A DNA stretch of 64,000 nt from Mariprofundus micogutta (lineage in GTDB: Bacteria > Pseudomonadota > Zetaproteobacteria > Mariprofundales > Mariprofundaceae). Positions 8,146 through 15,604 of the stretch are shown in pieces. The DNA lies in the NCBI RefSeq assembly GCF_001895085.1, contig NZ_BDFD01000001.1, positions 62,001-126,000 on the forward strand. Reading direction: 5' to 3'. The notes beneath the pieces are model-generated. The model worked only from the letters and a program-made list of their open reading frames with translations. It did no database searches and was not told where the DNA came from. The position numbers and the translations under genes are program-made. How positions within the stretch are numbered: the stretch's first letter is position 1; each line of letters starts with the position of its first letter.

Positions 8146-8205
8146 TAGGCAAATTGTCGCGCGGCGCATTGTCGCGCGACAGATTGACGCGCGACAGAAT
8201 GACGC
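8146..8205 (-). promoter_or_regulatory. Four abutting 15-bp RegA/RegR-type boxes
   Basis: Four 15-base units lie end to end, at 8191-8205, 8176-8190, 8161-8175 and 8146-8160. On the minus strand they read GCGTCATTCTGTCGC, GCGTCAATCTGTCGC, GCGACAATGCGCCGC and GCGACAATTTGCCTA. Each is a GCGNC half-site, a 5-base spacer and a GNCGC half-site (the last one degenerate). This matches, as I recall it, the consensus for RegA/PrrA/RegR response regulators. The regA and regB genes lie 2-4 kb away. Confidence 0.72.
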
Positions 8206-8271
8206 AATCAGTTATAACAATTGAAGAGGCAATGACACGAATAACAGATGTTCAGTGTATATCTATACAGC

Positions 8272-8967
8272 TCAGGATGCTTTCAGATTGAAACGCATAC
8301 GAAACTGGCACTCAAGCGGACAGTGAATGCCAGCTGGTGGCTGTGGCATCGGTGTTGCCTTTTCCACAGCCTGTCTGGCCGCGGCTACCAATAAGGAAGG
8401 ACCATTTTCAACAACCAACTTGTAAGCCGAACCATCGGGAAGCAATGTGAAACTGACATTCACTTCGCCTTCTATGCCTCTGCGACGGGCTGCTTTGGGA
8501 TACCATTTATGCTGCTCGATATGCGCCATCACCTCAGTGAGATAGCGTTCTGTCTCCCGCTTGATCAGACCTTCATCAATCTGCGGAACTGCAGCAGATG
8601 CCGCGGCGGGTTCCTGAGCAGCCACGGCTACAGGCTCACTGATCTGTTCTTCAACGGACTCGTGAACCGGTTTCACAACTTTTTTCCGAACCGTCTTCTT
8701 CTCCGGCTTGCGTTTCGGCTTCGGTTTAGGCTTTGCTTTTTCCGGTTTGATCTCGGGCACGATATCGGGTGCCGCCACAGGCTGAGGTGCCGGAGCCAGA
8801 AAGCTAAGACGGGTAACCGATTCAATGGGCTGCTGAGTAGCTGTTGCCGGTGTACCACCATAGCTGGCGAAAAGAAGCCCGTGCAACAGCAGCGAAAGTG
8901 TAATCGCCCCATAGCGAATGCCATGGCCTGAAAGGCTGACGGAGGGTGCCAGAATCAATGTACTCAT
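8272..8967 (-). CDS. tonB: TonB energy transducer
   Basis: A 231-aa protein with one N-terminal transmembrane helix (about residues 18-36, GAITLSLLLHGLLFASYGG). A proline/lysine-rich periplasm-spanning region follows (KPEKAKPKPKPKRKPEKK), then a C-terminal TonB domain (YPKAARRRGIEGEVNVSFTL, residues about 155-231). It couples the proton motive force from ExbB/ExbD to the outer-membrane receptor encoded next. The ATG at 8965-8967 was chosen because it falls one base after the exbD stop and places the helix at the usual distance from the N-terminus. It ends with an unusual CPLECQF segment near the C-terminus. Confidence 0.93.
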   Translation of the reverse strand: MSTLILAPSVSLSGHGIRYGAITLSLLLHGLLFASYGGTPATATQQPIESVTRLSFLAPAPQPVAAPDIVPEIKPEKAKPKPKPKRKPEKKTVRKKVVKPVHESVEEQISEPVAVAAQEPAAASAAVPQIDEGLIKRETERYLTEVMAHIEQHKWYPKAARRRGIEGEVNVSFTLLPDGSAYKLVVENGPSLLVAAARQAVEKATPMPQPPAGIHCPLECQFRMRFNLKAS

Positions 8968-8968
8968 C

Positions 8969-9379
8969 TCAGGGACGCTCCGGCTGCTCTGTGACAATAT
9001 CCAGCCCTGTGGCTCCGGCCATTCGCGCTGCATCAATCACCTTGACTGAATCGCCAAGGCTCAGACCAGCGTCACCGCGAATCATCACCCGCTTTTCATC
9101 ACGCGCTGCAAGCAGAGGCTGTAAATAATCACTAAGCTGATCGATTGAAACCTGCTGATTGGCAATGCTCACCTGCCCTGAAGCGGAAATTTTAATCTCA
9201 ACAGGCTGCTGATTCTCTAGCGACACAGCACTGGCAGCTTCGGGCAACTCGATTGGCAATCCTTCATCACGTACGAAATGGGCGGTCAGCATAAAAAACA
9301 CCAGCAGCAGAAATACGATATCAATCAGTGGCGTCAGGTTCGGAGCCTGGCCACTTCTGCGTGTTCCCTCAAATTGCAT
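8969..9379 (-). CDS. exbD: Biopolymer transport protein ExbD
   Basis: A 136-aa ExbD/TolR family protein: one transmembrane helix (LTPLIDIVFLLLVFFMLTAHF, residues about 17-37) carrying the proton-binding Asp of the PLIDIVF motif, then a periplasmic domain ending TGLDIVTEQPERP. It forms the proton channel with ExbB. The ATG at 9377-9379 lies inside the last codons of exbB (11-base overlap), with AGGGAT upstream. Longer forms would overlap exbB much further and lack support. Confidence 0.93.
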   Translation of the reverse strand: MQFEGTRRSGQAPNLTPLIDIVFLLLVFFMLTAHFVRDEGLPIELPEAASAVSLENQQPVEIKISASGQVSIANQQVSIDQLSDYLQPLLAARDEKRVMIRGDAGLSLGDSVKVIDAARMAGATGLDIVTEQPERP

Positions 9380-9998
9380 GAGCCAGGCTATCCCTGTGGT
9401 TGACGCGATCATTGGGTTCATGTTCCGGTTTGTGAGGCAGTTGCTCAATGACTATCGAAGCTACGCGCTGCATGGATTTGGCGCGTTTATCAACCAGCCC
9501 CTCCAGAAAATGCAGCAGGAACAACACCGGGATTGCGACAGCCAGGCCTGCACCTGTTGTGACCATAGCCTCCCATATACCACCTGCAAGCACTGTGGCA
9601 TCCACTTTACCACCGGCCTGTTCAATCACCTGAAAAGCCTTGATCATGCCGGTAATGGTTCCAAACAGACCCAGCAAAGGCGCAGTATTACCCAGCCATG
9701 CCAGTGTACGCAGGCCGGACTCCATGCGCGCCAATTGATCACTGCCTATTCGCGATGCCACGCGGGCCAGATCCTTTACCCCCTGGGTTGCAGCCTCCTG
9801 CACACCGATAGCGATAGCAGCCTCGGGTGCAATGCGTTTCCCCTCTGCCTGGTAAAGGGATTCAATATCTCCAGAGATTCGGGGTAACAAGTTCAGATGA
9901 ACCAGACGTTCCACGACAATGGCCACTGCAACGACTGAGTAACCCAGTAGCACCCACATCACCGGACCACCTTTATCAATCAGTGAAACAATTTCCAT
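9369..9998 (-). CDS. exbB: MotA/TolQ/ExbB proton channel protein
   Basis: A 209-aa inner-membrane protein with three hydrophobic segments (about 12-32, 108-130, 145-168) and the typical LRTLAWLGNTAPLLGLFGTI motif. It works with ExbD and TonB to energise outer-membrane receptors. The start is preceded by GGGAG at a good distance. Its promoter carries a -10 TATAAT and a RegA-like box placed exactly as in the receptor operon. Confidence 0.95.
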   Translation of the reverse strand: MEIVSLIDKGGPVMWVLLGYSVVAVAIVVERLVHLNLLPRISGDIESLYQAEGKRIAPEAAIAIGVQEAATQGVKDLARVASRIGSDQLARMESGLRTLAWLGNTAPLLGLFGTITGMIKAFQVIEQAGGKVDATVLAGGIWEAMVTTGAGLAVAIPVLFLLHFLEGLVDKRAKSMQRVASIVIEQLPHKPEHEPNDRVNHRDSLAHAI

Positions 9999-10021
9999 GA
10001 TATCTCCCGTTTGCTTGCATA

Positions 10022-10037
10022 CGGGGCGAAGATTATA
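10022..10037 (-). promoter_or_regulatory. Promoter core of exbB-exbD-tonB (shared element)
   Basis: The minus strand reads TATAAT (10037-10032) followed by CTTCGCCCCG. The plus-strand 15-mer CGGGGCGAAGATTAT is the same as at 8109-8123 upstream of the receptor. A TTGACA lies too far upstream (23-base spacer) to be a normal -35, pointing to activator dependence. Confidence 0.6.
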
Positions 10038-10059
10038 TCATTCAGGATTGGCAGAGGGC

Positions 10060-10074
10060 GTGTCAAATTGTCGC
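10060..10074 (-). promoter_or_regulatory. RegA/RegR-type box upstream of exbB
   Basis: The minus strand reads GCGACAATTTGACAC. By my recollection of the RegR-box consensus (GNG-A/C/G-C-A/G-TTNNGNCGC) 13 of 15 positions fit. The box begins 62 bases upstream of the exbB start, exactly the distance of the nearest box to the receptor start. Confidence 0.6.
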
Positions 10075-10106
10075 AGGCAGATGTAACTATCGATTTATAA
10101 TAGTTT

Positions 10107-10131
10107 GCCAAGTAATCCCAGCATACTTGGC
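10107..10131. repeat. Inverted repeat between regA and exbB
   Basis: Arms GCCAAGTA and TACTTGGC flank a 9-base loop. It lies downstream of regA on the minus strand but has no clear T run there (AAACTATTATAAA follows), so it is at best a weak terminator or a processing site. Confidence 0.4.
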
Positions 10132-10148
10132 GGTTTTCATCTTTGTCG

Positions 10149-10186
10149 GTTCGAGTCCTTCAATACTCCCCACACAGGACTCGAAC
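10149..10186. repeat. Inverted repeat just downstream of regA
   Basis: Perfect 11-base arms GTTCGAGTCCT and AGGACTCGAAC flank a 16-base loop, 13 bases after the regA stop. There is no T tract. The left arm resembles a tRNA T-arm, but no cloverleaf exists around it. Confidence 0.45.
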
Positions 10187-10198
10187 GAGCCAATATCT

Positions 10199-10744
10199 TC
10201 AGGATTTTGTTGGGCGTTTGGCCAGCTTGCGCTGCAGGGTGCGCCGGTGCATTCCTAACCTTCTGGCTGTCTCGGAGATGTTACCTTCACATTCCATCAA
10301 CACCTTCTGGATATATTCCCACTCCAATCGTTTGGTGGACATCGGTTGTCCTGAAACTTCTGCGGCGGTGTCTCCTGTTTCCCGACCAAGCGCCGCCACC
10401 ACTTCATCGGCATCGGCAGGTTTTGCCAGATAATGCGTTGCGCCCAGTTTGATTGCCTCCACAGCAGTGGCAATCGAGGCATAACCGGTCAGTACAACAA
10501 TTCGCGTGTGTTCATCAAGCTTGTGCAGTTTCTCCACAAGAACCAGACCCGAATCGCCCGGCATACTCAGATCCACTACGGCATACTCAGGGGCTGCATC
10601 ACCGACCAATTCAACAGCATCAGCCACATTATGTGAGACAAGCACAGAAAACCCGCGCTTTTCCAGTGCCGATGCAAGGATGCGACAGAACAACTCGTCA
10701 TCATCAACCAGTAACAGATTCGGTAAATCCCTGTTGGATTCCAT
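10199..10744 (-). CDS. regA: Redox response regulator RegA/PrrA/ActR family
   Basis: A 181-aa regulator: receiver domain 1-120 with the acidic triad DDD14-16, phospho-acceptor Asp58 (VVDLSMPG), Thr85 region (LTGYAS) and Lys (LAKPAD). A linker and a Fis-type helix-turn-helix follow (about 140-178, ISETARRLGMHRRTLQRKLA). The GMHRRTLQRKLAKR segment is the hallmark of RegA/PrrA/ActR/RegR. These regulators control carbon fixation, respiration and other redox-linked genes. The stop of regB lies 3 bases upstream of the start. Nearby RegA-like boxes precede regB, exbB and the TonB receptor, so those are likely targets (inference). Confidence 0.95.
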   Translation of the reverse strand: MESNRDLPNLLLVDDDELFCRILASALEKRGFSVLVSHNVADAVELVGDAAPEYAVVDLSMPGDSGLVLVEKLHKLDEHTRIVVLTGYASIATAVEAIKLGATHYLAKPADADEVVAALGRETGDTAAEVSGQPMSTKRLEWEYIQKVLMECEGNISETARRLGMHRRTLQRKLAKRPTKS

Positions 10745-10747
10745 GCC

Positions 10748-12046
10748 CTACTCCGTTTTCAGCTTCTGCAGTGGCAGGCGAATGGTGACCAATGCCCCAC
10801 CGGATGCGTGATTACTGATATTCATTTCACCACCCAATCGACGCACAACTTCACTGGCCAGATAAAAACCCAGCCCATGGCCATCTTTTTTGGTCGTAAA
10901 GAATGGTTTCCCAAGTGCTTCGAGTGCTGTTTGACTCAAACCCTCACCAAAATCCCGAATCTCCAGATTCAACTCAGCTACAGACCAGTCTGCACAAAGT
11001 TCAATTTTTTCCGGAGAGGCCTCAGCAGCATTGTTTAACACATTGATGACAGCCTGATTCACTGTTTCATCCACTACGATCACTGGAACAGGGTCACTAC
11101 CCTTCAATGCCACAGTTATTGAAGTATCAGGGTGTAATTCCTGCCAACGACCGACGCAGTGATTCAGACAACTCTTCACATCCTCACGATGACCACTTTC
11201 AGCTTTCATCTGTCCGGCACTGGCACTGATCTGCCCCAGTGTGGTTTTACAGCGATCCACCTGAGAACGAAGGATTCGGATGTTGTCCAGCAGTTCCGGC
11301 TGTCCCTGGTATTCCTGTTCCATCTCCTTGCTCAACACTGCCATCGTAGACAGTGGCGTGCCCAGTTCGTGAGCCGCACCGGCAGCCAGCGTACCCAATG
11401 AAACCATATGCTCATCACGCAAGTTTTTCTCTCGAGCTTCGGCCAGCTTCTGGTCACGCTGACGCAGGGCTTCTGCCATGGATACCACAAAAAACAGAAT
11501 CAGGCCGACAGCAAGCAAAAAGCTGAACCACATGCCCAGCACATGCAGACTAAAATCATTTGCCGAAGCATTGTGACTTGCATGACCGGCATGCCCCGCC
11601 ATACCCGGCGTCAACGGCACATTGATCAGCATCAACAGTGTATAACAACCCAACGTTACTGCAGCCATGCCCCAGACATATCGTTTGGGCAGCGTTGCCG
11701 CCACAATCACCAGCGGTAATAAAAACAGCGACACAAATGGATTGCTTGAGCCACCGGCAAAATAGAGCAACGCAGCAAGCGCCAGCACATCGATCACCAG
11801 GTGTAAAAAGAATTCATTGGCAGATGCCTGGGTATTGCTGCGCTGGCGAATCCATACAAACAGATTGAATGCGCTATAAACCGCGATAACCGAGAGCATG
11901 AAATGAAGCGGCAGCATCACATCCAGCGCATAAATAGCCAGACCAATCGCTGCCAGCTCACTTGCAATCACAGCACTTCTGAACACAAGCAGTCGTTTCA
12001 GACTATAGGTTCCAACCTTCTCCTCGACGGAGCCTTGAATAAACAT
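10748..12046 (-). CDS. regB: Redox sensor histidine kinase RegB/PrrB
   Basis: A 432-aa kinase with six hydrophobic segments in the first ~195 residues. It carries the RegB quinone-site heptapeptide GGSSNPF (about 98-104), the H-box AAHELGTPLSTM with phospho-His about 226, and the redox-type cysteine in VDRCKTTL at about 266. The C-terminal ATPase domain has VINVLNNAAEASPE, DFGEGL and GHGLGFYLA. The ATG at 12044-12046 was chosen because GAGG stands 5 bases upstream; it also puts the His and Cys near the numbers I recall for Rhodobacter RegB (225 and 265). An ATG at 12067 has no ribosome site. A methionine/histidine-rich loop (GMAGHAGHASHNAS) between helices is a local feature. Confidence 0.94.
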   Translation of the reverse strand: MFIQGSVEEKVGTYSLKRLLVFRSAVIASELAAIGLAIYALDVMLPLHFMLSVIAVYSAFNLFVWIRQRSNTQASANEFFLHLVIDVLALAALLYFAGGSSNPFVSLFLLPLVIVAATLPKRYVWGMAAVTLGCYTLLMLINVPLTPGMAGHAGHASHNASANDFSLHVLGMWFSFLLAVGLILFFVVSMAEALRQRDQKLAEAREKNLRDEHMVSLGTLAAGAAHELGTPLSTMAVLSKEMEQEYQGQPELLDNIRILRSQVDRCKTTLGQISASAGQMKAESGHREDVKSCLNHCVGRWQELHPDTSITVALKGSDPVPVIVVDETVNQAVINVLNNAAEASPEKIELCADWSVAELNLEIRDFGEGLSQTALEALGKPFFTTKKDGHGLGFYLASEVVRRLGGEMNISNHASGGALVTIRLPLQKLKTE

Positions 12047-12164
12047 TTTTGCCTCGTGGGTTCGCATGACAACTCAAGCTAGGGCGTTCCCACCCATTAG
12101 ACAAGTCGATGACCGGACCCGTTTTTTGGCACGAAAGCTACATGAACAGATGTTATTCCGGTGT

Positions 12165-12179
12165 GTGACATTTTGTCGC
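12165..12179. promoter_or_regulatory. RegA/RegR-type box upstream of regB
   Basis: The plus strand reads GTGACATTTTGTCGC, a full match to the RegR-box consensus as I recall it. It lies about 119 bases upstream of the regB ATG and about 60 bases after the end of the NmrA-like gene. It suggests autoregulation of regBA. Confidence 0.6.
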
Positions 12180-12237
12180 GATAAAAAGATCTCAATGCTT
12201 TCATCAGGAGCAGTAAACAGCGCGGCGATGATACTCT

Positions 12238-12891
12238 TCAATCAAGGAAAAACAGCGCTTCACCAATATGTACAGGGTGATGCAATTCCTGAACCAGCCA
12301 ATGCGCAATCGTCGCTCTGGAAGCCGAGCTCAACACACCAACCGGCAAATCATCACCAACCTGAATCTCCTCGTTTACAGCACCGGTAGTAAGTCTGGGT
12401 GGTTTGATCAAGGTCCATTGCAAACCACTGCTTTTCACAATGCGCTCCTGCTCACTGCGATCCTCTGCTAATTCCGGATGCCTGTGCTGAAAGGAATCCA
12501 CCATCTCCTGCATCGCCCAGCTCCGGTTATCCGGGTAATCACCAAACATGGCACCTGTCTGGCAAAGCAGATGCGAAATATTCAAACTATGCATGGACTC
12601 GACAATCAAGGCCGTGGCATCGGCACAGAAGAGATCCGTATAAGGCGGGTGTGGTCCGAACAGGCAAATGACCGCATCGCAGCCACGCATAGTCTTTTGC
12701 ACAGCTTTCTTGCTTGTAAGCTCCCCCTCAACGACGGTCACCTCAGCCTCAACCTCTGTCAATTCATCCACAAAGGCATCCAGAGCAGTGCCATTGCGAC
12801 ACAAGGCCCGAACGGTTATGCCCTCAGCCAACAGGGCCGCGAGCACATGTTTACCGGTAGCGCCACTGGCGCCAAAGAGAGCAACATTCAA
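12238..12891 (-). CDS. NAD(P)-binding Rossmann protein (NmrA/atypical SDR)
   Basis: A 217-aa atypical short-chain dehydrogenase/NmrA-like protein. The N-terminal dinucleotide motif GASGATGKHV (residues 7-16) is clear. Strand-4 motif CDAVICLFGPHPP and a C-terminal part with WTLIKPPRLTTG are typical of SDR-a5/NAD(P)H-binding proteins. The usual Tyr-x3-Lys catalytic pair is absent, so it may bind cofactor for regulation or act on an unknown substrate. It is upstream of regB on the same strand but separated by about 190 bases with its own signals, so a link to redox sensing is only suggestive. Confidence 0.85.
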   Translation of the reverse strand: MNVALFGASGATGKHVLAALLAEGITVRALCRNGTALDAFVDELTEVEAEVTVVEGELTSKKAVQKTMRGCDAVICLFGPHPPYTDLFCADATALIVESMHSLNISHLLCQTGAMFGDYPDNRSWAMQEMVDSFQHRHPELAEDRSEQERIVKSSGLQWTLIKPPRLTTGAVNEEIQVGDDLPVGVLSSASRATIAHWLVQELHHPVHIGEALFFLD

Positions 12892-13068
12892 GGTGCTAAC
12901 CTGTATTTCAATGTAATGGAACGATCAGAACAACTCATTGTTTCTCCCACCATTTTAATCCGTCGTATCTAAGCCGGGTAACTATACAATCCATACTCAG
13001 AGATTAGTACGGTGTATTTGGATTCAAAGCGTTAACCTGTGCGGCGAGTCACATATACATTGCCCATT

Positions 13069-13098
13069 TTAGCAACAATTGGGAAACTGGCATATACT
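13069..13098 (+). promoter_or_regulatory. Candidate promoter of the HD-GYP gene
   Basis: TTAGCA and TATACT are separated by 18 bases. Transcription would start near 13105, excluding start codons upstream of that point and agreeing with the GTG start at 13169. Confidence 0.45.
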
Positions 13099-13168
13099 AT
13101 GTCTCATGAATGGCAACCAGATACCCCCTGCTCCTCAACGGCGGGATGAGACTACAAAAGGAGACCGG

Positions 13169-14836
13169 GTGACCGCATTACAACGCATTGAACAGGGATC
13201 CGCGCTTCAGCAAACAGATGATGCTGATCTGGTGGCGCGAATTGACATGCTCAATGCTATCGGCATCGCGCTATCCTCTGAAAATGATATGCCGCATCTG
13301 CTGGAGCGCATCCTTATCGGAGCCAAGCAGATTACCCGTGCTGATGCCGGCACACTGTATACCATCAACGATCAACAGAAGCTCAACTTCGAAATCGTGC
13401 AAACCACCTCGCTGGGTATCAAGCGGGGAGGCAGCAGTGCCAGACCCGTTCAACTCGAGCCGATCTCCCTCTACCGGGGTAATGGCAGTCCCAACAATAA
13501 ACTCGTAGTCACCTACTGCGCGCTGAATAATAAAACGGTCAACCTGCCTGATGTATATAAAGAAAACGATACAGGTTTCGACTTCTCCGGCCCTCGCCTG
13601 TTCGATAAAAAAATGAACTACAGAACCCGCTCCATGCTCTGCGTGCCGATGATCAATCACGATGGAAAAACAATAGGTGTGATCCAATTGATTAATAAGA
13701 AATCGATAAACGGGCCTGTTGCATTTGATGATGATGATATTCATCTATTACAATCGCTCGCCTCACAGGCAGCCATAGCACTGACCAATAAACGGCTGAT
13801 TGACGATCTGAAAGCACTGTTTGACTCTTTCATTAAAACCATTGCTGCCAGCATCGATGAAACATCTGCACACACAGGTGAGCACTGCAGACGTGTCCCA
13901 TACTTAACGCTGGCTCTGGCAGATGCTGCCAGTCGTGATCAGAAATGCATGAAGGATTTCATCCTGAACAAACAACAGCGATACAACCTTGAGGTAGCCT
14001 CCTGGCTGCATGATTGTGGCAAACTGGCGACCCCCATCCATATCGTTGATAAATCGACCAAGCTGGAAACGGTTTTTGACCGCATTGAACTGATCGACAC
14101 CCGCTTCGAGGTACTCAAACGCGATGCCAATATCGCCAGACTTGAGGCTCTGCTGGAAGCCGGTCATGACAAGGATAGAATTGAGCTGATTGAAAAGCAG
14201 TACCGTGAGGAAATCAAACAGCTGACCGATCAACGCGACACTATCCGCCAATGTAATATTGGTGCGGAATCCATGCCTCCTGAACTCAAAGAGCGTATCA
14301 AACAGATTGCTGCTCGCACATGGCGCAACTGTGATGATGAGCTGGTTCCCTTTTTCTCAGAAGATGAGATCAATAATCTGTTGATCCCTTACGGCACACT
14401 CAACGCCGATGAACGCAAAATCATTAATGACCATATCGTAGTCACCAACAAGATGCTGGCATCCATGCAATTCCCTGATGAGATGGCATCAGTACCCGAA
14501 TATGCCGGTGGCCATCATGAACGCATGGATGGAAAAGGTTATCCGCTGGGGCTAACCCGCGAACAGATGAGCGTGCCTGCTAGAGTGATGGCGATTGCAG
14601 ATGTGTTCGAAGCACTTACGTCCTGGGACCGACCTTATAAGAAAGCAAAGAAACTCTCCGAAGCTCTGGCGATTCTCGGCAAGATGAAGCAACGGAACCA
14701 CATCGATCCCGACCTCTTCGATCTTTTTATTCGCGACAAAGTCTATCTTCCCTATGCACGGGAATTCATGGATCCTGAATTGATCGATATTGATGAACCA
14801 TCCGAAATTCCCGGTTATCCATTCGACATGCCATGA
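13169..14836 (+). CDS. GAF/HD-GYP cyclic-di-GMP phosphodiesterase-type protein
   Basis: A 555-aa protein: GAF domain about residues 22-210 (SMLCVPMINHDGKTIGVIQL), then an HD-GYP domain with HTGEHCRRVP, the metal-binding HD in WLHDCGKLATP (about 281-282) and HHERMDGKGYPLGL (GYP about 457-459). These domains hydrolyse c-di-GMP, and the catalytic residues look intact. Between the HD and GYP motifs there are roughly 110 extra, highly charged, helical residues compared with a typical HD-GYP. The GTG at 13169 is preceded by AAAAGGAG at good spacing; an in-frame ATG at 13106 has no ribosome site and lies at the predicted transcript start. Cytosolic; no membrane segment. Confidence 0.92.
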   Translation: MTALQRIEQGSALQQTDDADLVARIDMLNAIGIALSSENDMPHLLERILIGAKQITRADAGTLYTINDQQKLNFEIVQTTSLGIKRGGSSARPVQLEPISLYRGNGSPNNKLVVTYCALNNKTVNLPDVYKENDTGFDFSGPRLFDKKMNYRTRSMLCVPMINHDGKTIGVIQLINKKSINGPVAFDDDDIHLLQSLASQAAIALTNKRLIDDLKALFDSFIKTIAASIDETSAHTGEHCRRVPYLTLALADAASRDQKCMKDFILNKQQRYNLEVASWLHDCGKLATPIHIVDKSTKLETVFDRIELIDTRFEVLKRDANIARLEALLEAGHDKDRIELIEKQYREEIKQLTDQRDTIRQCNIGAESMPPELKERIKQIAARTWRNCDDELVPFFSEDEINNLLIPYGTLNADERKIINDHIVVTNKMLASMQFPDEMASVPEYAGGHHERMDGKGYPLGLTREQMSVPARVMAIADVFEALTSWDRPYKKAKKLSEALAILGKMKQRNHIDPDLFDLFIRDKVYLPYAREFMDPELIDIDEPSEIPGYPFDMP

Positions 14837-14839
14837 TAA

Positions 14840-14856
14840 GGCTGCCCGAAGGCAGC
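14840..14856. terminator. Hairpin between convergent HD-GYP and DUF5610 genes
   Basis: Stem GGCTGCC/GGCAGCC with loop CGA-type (CGAA spacing) lies in the short gap between two convergent genes. There is no T run on either strand, so termination is only suggested by position. Confidence 0.45.
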
Positions 14857-14864
14857 CCCGTCCA

Positions 14865-15410
14865 TCAAACTTCAGTATGATCCGGTGACAACAGGCCAAG
14901 CAACTGAGCCAGATCATTCAACCCCTGTTGTACGTGCTCATAGGTGGCATCTACTGTCTCTTTCACGTCCCCTTCAAGGGCATCCATACCACCAAGAATC
15001 TCACGCGCCTGCTCAAAACCCCGCTCTATGCCAACCCTGATATTATCAAACAACCGCTCTCTGGAACGCTGCTCATCTACAGGCAGATCAACCTGATCAT
15101 TTTCTGCCCGGGCAAAGATATGTGTAGCAAAGCTGAGAATGCGTTCGGCAGTAGCTTCCGGACTCATATCCATGCCTGATGCTGCAGCTTGTTCCACTGC
15201 GCCATCACCAAGATGAGGTGCAAACATCTCGTTAATCTTTTCCATCGCAGCCTGAAGTATCAATTCAGCAGGATTGTTTTTGACGCTGAAACTCATCTGA
15301 CTGGCTGCATGCAATGGTGCAGACTGCTTAGCAGCACTATTTTGTGTCCCTGCCTGCTGTGAAAAAAGCATCGCATGAGAAGATTGAACACCCATAGTGG
15401 TAATAGCCAT
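14865..15410 (-). CDS. DUF5610-like protein
   Basis: A 181-aa soluble, mostly helical protein whose middle (about residues 45-150) matches my memory of the DUF5610 family: AELILQAAMEKINEMFAPHL, ERILSFATHIFA and DNIRVGIERGFEQAREILGG. The N-terminal ~40 residues are low-complexity (Ser/Gln/Ala). No signal peptide is evident. A strong AGGAGG precedes the ATG by about 6 bases. Function unknown. It converges with the HD-GYP gene, but co-function is not shown. Confidence 0.78.
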   Translation of the reverse strand: MAITTMGVQSSHAMLFSQQAGTQNSAAKQSAPLHAASQMSFSVKNNPAELILQAAMEKINEMFAPHLGDGAVEQAAASGMDMSPEATAERILSFATHIFARAENDQVDLPVDEQRSRERLFDNIRVGIERGFEQAREILGGMDALEGDVKETVDATYEHVQQGLNDLAQLLGLLSPDHTEV

Positions 15411-15555
15411 ATCAACCTCCTTTATTAAATAATGCTTACAACAGATAGCAACAAAGCCTCTATATCATATAATCTATCGGTTAAATTCCAGTGAACTGAA
15501 GATTTGAGCGTACAGCCGCCTTTGAATTCGGCTTCATAGGCAATGTGCATCAACG

Positions 15556-15582
15556 AAAAAGGGCCACCAATTGGCAGCCCTT
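15556..15582 (-). terminator. Rho-independent terminator after the PPi-phosphofructokinase gene
   Basis: Minus strand: AAGGGC, inner CCAATTGG, GCCC, then TTTTT. It lies about 25-50 bases beyond the gene's stop at 15605. Confidence 0.75.
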
Positions 15583-15604
15583 CCCGAATCGTTGTTTATC
15601 TCTT

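Noticed and set aside
8146-8205. CRISPR-like or simple tandem repeat
   Set aside because: The 15-base units abut without spacers and have internal GCGNC/GNCGC symmetry; this fits regulator boxes, not a CRISPR array.
10075-10170. Possible tRNA gene or tRNA fragment because of GGTTCGAGTCC
   Set aside because: No matching acceptor, D or anticodon stems; the T-stem pairs poorly. The sequence is instead the left arm of a perfect 11-base inverted repeat.
13079-13168. Longer N-terminus of the HD-GYP protein from a TTG or the ATG at 13106
   Set aside because: Neither has a ribosome site and both lie at or before the predicted transcript start; the GTG at 13169 has AAAAGGAG at good spacing.
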